Source: Ruminococcus sp. XPD3002 (lineage in GTDB: Bacteria > Bacillota > Clostridia > Oscillospirales > Ruminococcaceae). Taken from it: 64,000 nt of DNA. The DNA is taken from positions 1-64,000 of the forward strand of contig FPJT01000008.1 in assembly GCA_900119535.1 (NCBI GenBank), given 5' to 3'. Below, piece by piece: positions 58,903-64,000 of the stretch (its first letter is position 1; each line of letters starts with the position of its first letter). A program made the position numbers and the translations under genes. The notes beneath the pieces were generated by a model. It had not been told where the DNA came from, searched no databases, and worked only from the letters and a program-made list of their open reading frames with translations.

Positions 58903-61743
58903 TTATAAAACAGCTTCAATATCTTCTATCAGTGACATGATCTCAACATTGTTAAACATCCCATTGAAATTCAACTCTTCTTTGAGTAAATCTGCTCTTG
59001 AAAAGCCGCCGTTTTGTGCTATATAGTCAAGTAAAATATCTACATATTTGCACTGCATATCATTTAAGCCTTTGCTTTTCTGAGTGGTCACAAACTGTTG
59101 CTTAGCAGCTATATTTATACCTATCGTTTTTCTGACAAACCAGATAATATCGTTATCAGTAGCGAATATGGTTTCATACTCTTCTGAGGTGGTTGCTAAA
59201 GAAGTCGTTTCATCTTTAAATGCTGTCAAATCCTCGGATGTAGGCTTAATCAGATTAAAGATAGTATTAACCAAACTGTTATCTAAATGTGTTTTGATAA
59301 AAAACTCTATCTTTTCTTCAAGGCTCTTAAAGTCTTCAACAGTAACGCTAAAATCAACATCTTCGTCATCAGCATCCTCTGTAGAAGAAATCTTATCATT
59401 AAAGTCGGAAATGATAGGCTCAATAATCTCCTTTTCAATATATCGCATTAAATCTCTTATGCCCACTCGAATGGAGTCCATTTTAGTAACGGAAGTGTTT
59501 GTAAGGAAATCATCAGATTTTATATACTCTAAATCGCTCATGTGACTTGCAACTTCTGGAATATGAGATTTATTGATTGCTAAGTATGTAGCTAAAGTAT
59601 ATATTGTTTTAGCTGTCATTGCAAATGTGTTGTTCTTGTTAAACTTCGTAGCAGAGAATTTATAGCATAACAAGTCAAAGAAGCGAGCAGAGCTTGTATC
59701 AATCTCTCCAACAATGCAGGGAGCAATGTGCTGTTTGATCTCAACAAAGTTCGCCTGCTTAAAGTTCTGCCAACTTGATGATTTGGCGTATTTCTCTACA
59801 TATTTGAGATTTTTTTGAACGCTAATAAAATTAGAATTGAGTGCTGCAACCTCATCAACCAATGCAGAATATAATTCGTTGTAGTAAGTGATCTCCTCAG
59901 AGTTGAGTGAGTTCATATTAACTTGCATCATACGAAACAACGCAACTTTTTCCATAAAGATTTTCTGGTTGAGTGAAAGAACAGCGTCCGACCTATCTTC
60001 TTTTCCGTCTGGATTCAATTTGAAGAAAGGAAAAACATTGCAAACATCAAACACAAGAAAGCCCTGTTTTGACTTGTAATGCTGTCGTTCTTTGTCGTTT
60101 GTCAATCTTTCAAAATATGCTTTTGAAGGTGAAACGATATCTAATTCATCACAGGTGCGAGTGCCTCTACCTATCATTTGCCAAAACTTGATTTTTGAAA
60201 GGATACGTTTAAAGAACACCAGATTAACCACTTCCGGAATATCAACACCTGTATCCATCATATCTACAGAAATGACAATTCTTATATCTTGTTTATATTT
60301 AAACTCCTTTTGAAGCACATCATTATATTTGATTTTATTGTCAATAACTACACAATAATCGACGCCATTGCTTCCTTTAGGATTGCATAATTCAGGATAC
60401 ATTTTTCTGAAAGCATCTTGTATCAGCAAAGCATGATTGTGATCACGGGCAAAAATTATGGTTTTACCCAGTAAATCGCCATTATTGACTTTCAATCCTT
60501 CTTCCATTAAATCTCGTAGAACTTTCCTTATTGTATCAAGATTCGTTATTTCGGAATAGAAATTCTTACCCTCGATTTTCTCAGGGAGACTTCCGTCATC
60601 TTCAGTAAACAATTCCTCATACTTTTCCTTATCTTCATCGGAAAGTCCTTCGTAAGTCAAGCCGTACTTCAGTATGTCGGGTGTTCGATCTAACGCTCTA
60701 AAGTATCTGAGGTAGCCATCTTTTACCGCCTTTATTAAGTCATACTCGTAATTAGGCAGCTCGTTATCGATGTTGAAAACAGTGAAAGTAGATTTATGAA
60801 TATCGTTTCTTGGAGTTGCAGTTAAGCCAATCATCATCGAATCAAAATAATCGAAAATATCGGCAAACTTGTTAAATAGACTTCTATGTGCTTCGTCTAC
60901 GATAATTAAATTGAAATGCCCGATACCATATGGACATGTTGAGGTATCCTTTATCATTGATAGCATTGATTGATATGTTGAAAAAACAATTCTTGCATCA
61001 GTTGAGCCAGTCACCTTGCCGTCAATAATCGTTGCCATCGGAACTGTAGGAAGGTACTTCTCATAGGTTTCTTCTTTTGCCTGTGTAACAAGGTTTTTTC
61101 TGTCTGCAAGGAATAGTATTCTTTTAACAAAATTGTTCCTTATCATTATCTCAGAAACGGCACATGATACTCTGGTTTTGCCTGTTCCTGTAGCAAGAAC
61201 TATCAACGAACGTGAACGCTTTTTCTTGATGTTTTTGAATATCTCCGCTATCGCATCTTGCTGATAATATCTCTCACATATCTCAGCTTTGGGAGTAATA
61301 TCAACAAGATCATAGTTCCTTCGTTGCAGTAAGTATTCAAGCTCTTCCTTTTTATGAAAACCGAACACTGTTCTTGGAGGATATACTCCGTCAATGATAG
61401 TTATGTTATATCCATTTGTATAATAGATTATCGGACGGATGCCATACTTTAGCTCCAAAGCATCGGCATATAAGCAAGCCTGAACCCTGCCTTGTTCTTC
61501 ATTAGCGACAGATTTTTTTGCCTCGATTAATGCCATTGGCTTTCCATCATCGCTAAACAGCACATAATCAACAAAGCCGTTGCCTGTCGGATTATCACTG
61601 GTTTTCGGCATATTGGAAACAGGAATCTCAATACAAGCTTTGTTTTTTTCTATTAACTGCTTTGTTGTTAATACATTCCAACCTGCATTCCTTAGTTTAG
61701 GATCGATAAGCTGATCTCTGGTTTCTTTTTCAGACCTTGCCAT
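58903..61743 (-). CDS. hsdR: Type I restriction enzyme, R subunit
   Basis: A 946-residue helicase-nuclease, the motor and cutter of a type I system. Nuclease block (PD-(D/E)xK): GFVDYVLFSDDGKPMALIEAKKS. Helicase motifs: VLATGTGKTRVSCAVSEIM (Walker A), IIVDEAHRS (DEAH), MIGLTATPRN, and WQMIGRGTRTCDELD. The C-terminal half holds the EcoEI-type R domain. It starts at 61743 by overlapping the hsdS stop as TAATG. Length is normal. Confidence 0.95.
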   Translation of the reverse strand: MARSEKETRDQLIDPKLRNAGWNVLTTKQLIEKNKACIEIPVSNMPKTSDNPTGNGFVDYVLFSDDGKPMALIEAKKSVANEEQGRVQACLYADALELKYGIRPIIYYTNGYNITIIDGVYPPRTVFGFHKKEELEYLLQRRNYDLVDITPKAEICERYYQQDAIAEIFKNIKKKRSRSLIVLATGTGKTRVSCAVSEIMIRNNFVKRILFLADRKNLVTQAKEETYEKYLPTVPMATIIDGKVTGSTDARIVFSTYQSMLSMIKDTSTCPYGIGHFNLIIVDEAHRSLFNKFADIFDYFDSMMIGLTATPRNDIHKSTFTVFNIDNELPNYEYDLIKAVKDGYLRYFRALDRTPDILKYGLTYEGLSDEDKEKYEELFTEDDGSLPEKIEGKNFYSEITNLDTIRKVLRDLMEEGLKVNNGDLLGKTIIFARDHNHALLIQDAFRKMYPELCNPKGSNGVDYCVVIDNKIKYNDVLQKEFKYKQDIRIVISVDMMDTGVDIPEVVNLVFFKRILSKIKFWQMIGRGTRTCDELDIVSPSKAYFERLTNDKERQHYKSKQGFLVFDVCNVFPFFKLNPDGKEDRSDAVLSLNQKIFMEKVALFRMMQVNMNSLNSEEITYYNELYSALVDEVAALNSNFISVQKNLKYVEKYAKSSSWQNFKQANFVEIKQHIAPCIVGEIDTSSARFFDLLCYKFSATKFNKNNTFAMTAKTIYTLATYLAINKSHIPEVASHMSDLEYIKSDDFLTNTSVTKMDSIRVGIRDLMRYIEKEIIEPIISDFNDKISSTEDADDEDVDFSVTVEDFKSLEEKIEFFIKTHLDNSLVNTIFNLIKPTSEDLTAFKDETTSLATTSEEYETIFATDNDIIWFVRKTIGINIAAKQQFVTTQKSKGLNDMQCKYVDILLDYIAQNGGFSRADLLKEELNFNGMFNNVEIMSLIEDIEAVL

Positions 61744-62909
61744 TATTGCACCTCCAATGAAAAGTATTTATCTAATTGTTTGTTAAGTAACTCATAGTAA
61801 AAGCTTTGACGTTTTTTTAGAACGGCAATTACATTCTCAATATCATTTGCTAAATCTATGAATTCTTGTTGAACATCAGTTGGTGGCACCGGAGCAATTA
61901 CTTTTTTGATGTCTTTAGCTGCGATATTCTTTTTGGCAGTTTTCTTAACATACGCATCAAGTCGTGCTTGTCCCAAATCACCCGTCATGAAATAGTATAA
62001 AAACAGAGGCTTGATGCAATCAGGGTTTGCTTTGATTCGTATTAAATTTGGGCTTATGTTTGCACCAACAAGTTCTTCATCAGTTATTATACCTATTCTT
62101 TTGGCGCAAGAACCATCGCCACGCACTGCCATTACAATATCATTCATTTCAATAACTGTTTCTGGGAAATCAGAATTTGCTTTATCATATACATACACAT
62201 AATTTTCATGTCCCAATTGCATATGACCATCTCTTAAAATGTTTCCAATTCTAATAACCTTAACGCCGTCTTCCAAGTATTCCATACCATAAAAAGTAGG
62301 GTATCTGTAAATCGTGTCGCAAATCTTGTCTAAAGGCTGTTGGTTCCATTTTTTGGATTGTTCTGGTTCCTCAAATAAAGAGAAGAAACGTGAGGCTAAT
62401 AGTTCACGATATAAGTCTATCTGCTTATCGACGGCATTGATTGTTGAAAGAATATGATCTAATTCTTCAATCACTCTTCTCTGAACAGGTAATTCGGGAA
62501 TATCTACGATTAACCGTTTCATATTGTCATCATTTATCGCAGACATTGTTGAACCATGACTTTTACCGTCTTTAATGCTATTAAATAATGGTGACATGAA
62601 TAAATATTTAAGATATGACGGCTCAATTCTACTGTCTCTAAAACAATAAAAGCCAGTGGAAAAAACATAATCCTGAGATAAATCATCTACTTGAACAACT
62701 TTTATTGAATCTTGCATTTTCGCAAAAAGCACATCTCCGACTGTCACACAAATGTTGGCTCTTGAAGGCTTTTTTTCATAAGTGACCATTTCACCGTCGA
62801 TGATTTTATTGTTTTGCACTGATCCAGTATCAATGTAGAGGCGTTCACCATCATATGGTTTACACGATTTACCGCTTTTTTTTATATCCGTTATAAAGCG
62901 TAATTTCAT
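61743..62909 (-). CDS. hsdS: Type I specificity subunit S
   Basis: A 388-residue HsdS with two target-recognition domains. The first is about 1-160 (ending FYCFRDSRIEPSYLKYLFMS, DNMKRLIVDIPELPVQRRV). A conserved spacer helix follows (IEELDHILSTINAVDKQIDLYRE), then the second domain (about 190-360) ending APVPPTDVQQEFIDLANDIE with a second helix. The two recognition domains set the two halves of the DNA target. It is 12 bases downstream of hsdM. Confidence 0.95.
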   Translation of the reverse strand: MKLRFITDIKKSGKSCKPYDGERLYIDTGSVQNNKIIDGEMVTYEKKPSRANICVTVGDVLFAKMQDSIKVVQVDDLSQDYVFSTGFYCFRDSRIEPSYLKYLFMSPLFNSIKDGKSHGSTMSAINDDNMKRLIVDIPELPVQRRVIEELDHILSTINAVDKQIDLYRELLASRFFSLFEEPEQSKKWNQQPLDKICDTIYRYPTFYGMEYLEDGVKVIRIGNILRDGHMQLGHENYVYVYDKANSDFPETVIEMNDIVMAVRGDGSCAKRIGIITDEELVGANISPNLIRIKANPDCIKPLFLYYFMTGDLGQARLDAYVKKTAKKNIAAKDIKKVIAPVPPTDVQQEFIDLANDIENVIAVLKKRQSFYYELLNKQLDKYFSLEVQ

Positions 62910-62921
62910 AGCTTCACCCCA

Positions 62922-64000
62922 TTATAGCTTTATTTTATCTCTTAATTCAGCTTCTTGCTCAACAGTAGCCATTATATCAGCAAAAATCTCCTCTACAGAA
63001 CGGTGTTCTCTTTCGCAATATGGCATATCTTTATATTCGTTCAGTGCGAGAATATAGTTTTTAGCTCTTATCTCGTCAACAGGAACAAGAAATGATTTGT
63101 CTTTTCTTGAACGAGATTTTTCATCGGATAGATGTTTGTATCTTTTGATAATATCTGGAATATCTGTACCTTCAATTGGAGTACGCTTTACATCTAAAGA
63201 GAAACCATCATTTTGCATATCGTAAAACCAAACATTATCAGTTCCACCATTATCAGTTTTTTGAAAAATTATAAAGTAAGTCTTTACACCAGCACCTTTT
63301 GATGAAGAGCCTTTTTTGCTTGGGGCTGCAAAAATACCTGATGGCATAGATATTACGCCTATAAGTTTCTGACGATCTACCAGTTCTTTTCTAAGACTTG
63401 TGTAAGCATTTTCATTTGAGTTTTCCAAAACGCCACTTGGAACAATCGACATACCTCTTCCGCCTATTTTGAGAAGCTGAATCATCAAAGTGACAAATAA
63501 TAACTCTGTTCTCTTGGTCTTGGTTATCGTAAGTATCTGACCATTAGTTGCGGATTCAACAAGACTTCCTGAGAATGGTGGATTCTGTAACACGAGGTCA
63601 AACTTTCCGATAAGGTCTTTGGCGTTTTCATGCTCCAGTAATGAATCAATGGATATAATTGGCGATTTAATATTATGAAGAATACAATTCATATATCCGA
63701 TACGAGCCATATTAGTATCATTATCACAACCATAAAACATTTCAGAATTAAACTTCTTTTTCTTTTGTGCGTTAAGAAGTTCAGTTTCCTGATTAAGTTG
63801 GATATAACGGGCAGATTCAATCAAAAATCCTGCTGTTCCCATTGCGGGATCAATGATTTTCTCACCAAGTCTCGGCTGCATCATTTCCACAGCCATATCA
63901 ATAATATGGCGAGGAGTTCTATACTGTCCTGAGATTCCTGATCCGCACATATACTCATAGACATCACCCATGACATCGGTTTGGGTAAAATCAAATTCAT
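62922..64000 (-). CDS. hsdM: Type I modification subunit M, partial at window edge
   Basis: The C-terminal part of an adenine-N6 methyltransferase. Motif I is IIDPAMGTAGFLIESARY, and motif IV is LVLQNPPFSGSLVES. The frame is open to the edge (EFDFTQTDVMGDVYEYMCG), so the internal ATG at 63971 is not the start. GISGQYRTPRHIIDMAV is the typical block before motif I. The rest of the gene lies to the right of the window. It is the first visible gene of the operon hsdM, hsdS, hsdR, HhH, GmrSD-like. Confidence 0.95.
   Translation of the reverse strand, partial: EFDFTQTDVMGDVYEYMCGSGISGQYRTPRHIIDMAVEMMQPRLGEKIIDPAMGTAGFLIESARYIQLNQETELLNAQKKKKFNSEMFYGCDNDTNMARIGYMNCILHNIKSPIISIDSLLEHENAKDLIGKFDLVLQNPPFSGSLVESATNGQILTITKTKRTELLFVTLMIQLLKIGGRGMSIVPSGVLENSNENAYTSLRKELVDRQKLIGVISMPSGIFAAPSKKGSSSKGAGVKTYFIIFQKTDNGGTDNVWFYDMQNDGFSLDVKRTPIEGTDIPDIIKRYKHLSDEKSRSRKDKSFLVPVDEIRAKNYILALNEYKDMPYCEREHRSVEEIFADIMATVEQEAELRDKIKL

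Overview
The window looks like an accessory (mobile and defence) region of a gut Firmicute of the Ruminococcus / Oscillospiraceae type. The evidence is indirect: consensus sigma-A promoters with strong AGGAGG ribosome sites, a CIRCE/HrcA-controlled Hsp20, a Tn4451-like TnpW/TnpX pair, BspA-type leucine-rich repeat proteins, and a lipoprotein with the Thr-rich linker common in Ruminococcus. No rRNA, tRNA or CRISPR array was found.

Layout. 1-235: 5' end of an IS3-family orfA. 415-2900: end of a Tn4451-like element (unknown gene, tnpW, frameshifted tnpX). 2981-6721 (minus): a four-gene serine-recombinase cassette. 6783-8201: CIRCE-controlled hsp20 and a SUKH-domain gene. 8256-22596 (minus): a siphovirus-type tail and lysis module with no head, terminase or integrase genes, namely a truncated tail-tube gene, a tail assembly chaperone with a probable -1 frameshift, tape measure, Dit, Gp37-like protein, fibres, holin and endolysin. 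Two membrane-protein genes (YczE/YitT-like and an antisense VanZ-like gene) interrupt it. 22787-22856: divergent promoters within a large inverted-repeat operator. 23022-28011 (plus): a LexA-like XRE/S24 repressor followed by a lipoprotein, thymidine kinase, Y-family polymerase, YolD-like protein and small proteins, i.e. an SOS mutagenesis operon.

28192-49876 (plus) is a BREX type 1 operon: brxA, brxB, brxC, pglX, pglZ, brxL. Here pglX is split and partly duplicated. Two methyltransferase/recognition subunits (32982-35504 and 36700-39243) flank one separate C-terminal module (35799-36686), with an extra 100-residue ORF between. Downstream of brxL and tightly coupled to it are a zinc-ribbon tandem-AAA+ ATPase, a 59-residue acidic ORF, a SPASM radical SAM enzyme with an unusual cysteine spacing, an unknown protein, and an LRR protein starting with an NSSSSSF motif. 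I consider this BREX-linked block, together with the split PglX, the best candidate for an undescribed system.

50040-55938 (plus) holds a large cytoplasmic LRR protein and a VWA/MoxR pair. 55966-56494 is a decayed gene. 56857-64000 (minus) holds a type I restriction-modification operon (hsdM, partial at the window edge; hsdS; hsdR), an HhH protein and a DUF262/DUF1524 GmrSD-like gene. BREX, type I RM and the GmrSD-like gene together form a defence island next to phage-derived and SOS-controlled genes.
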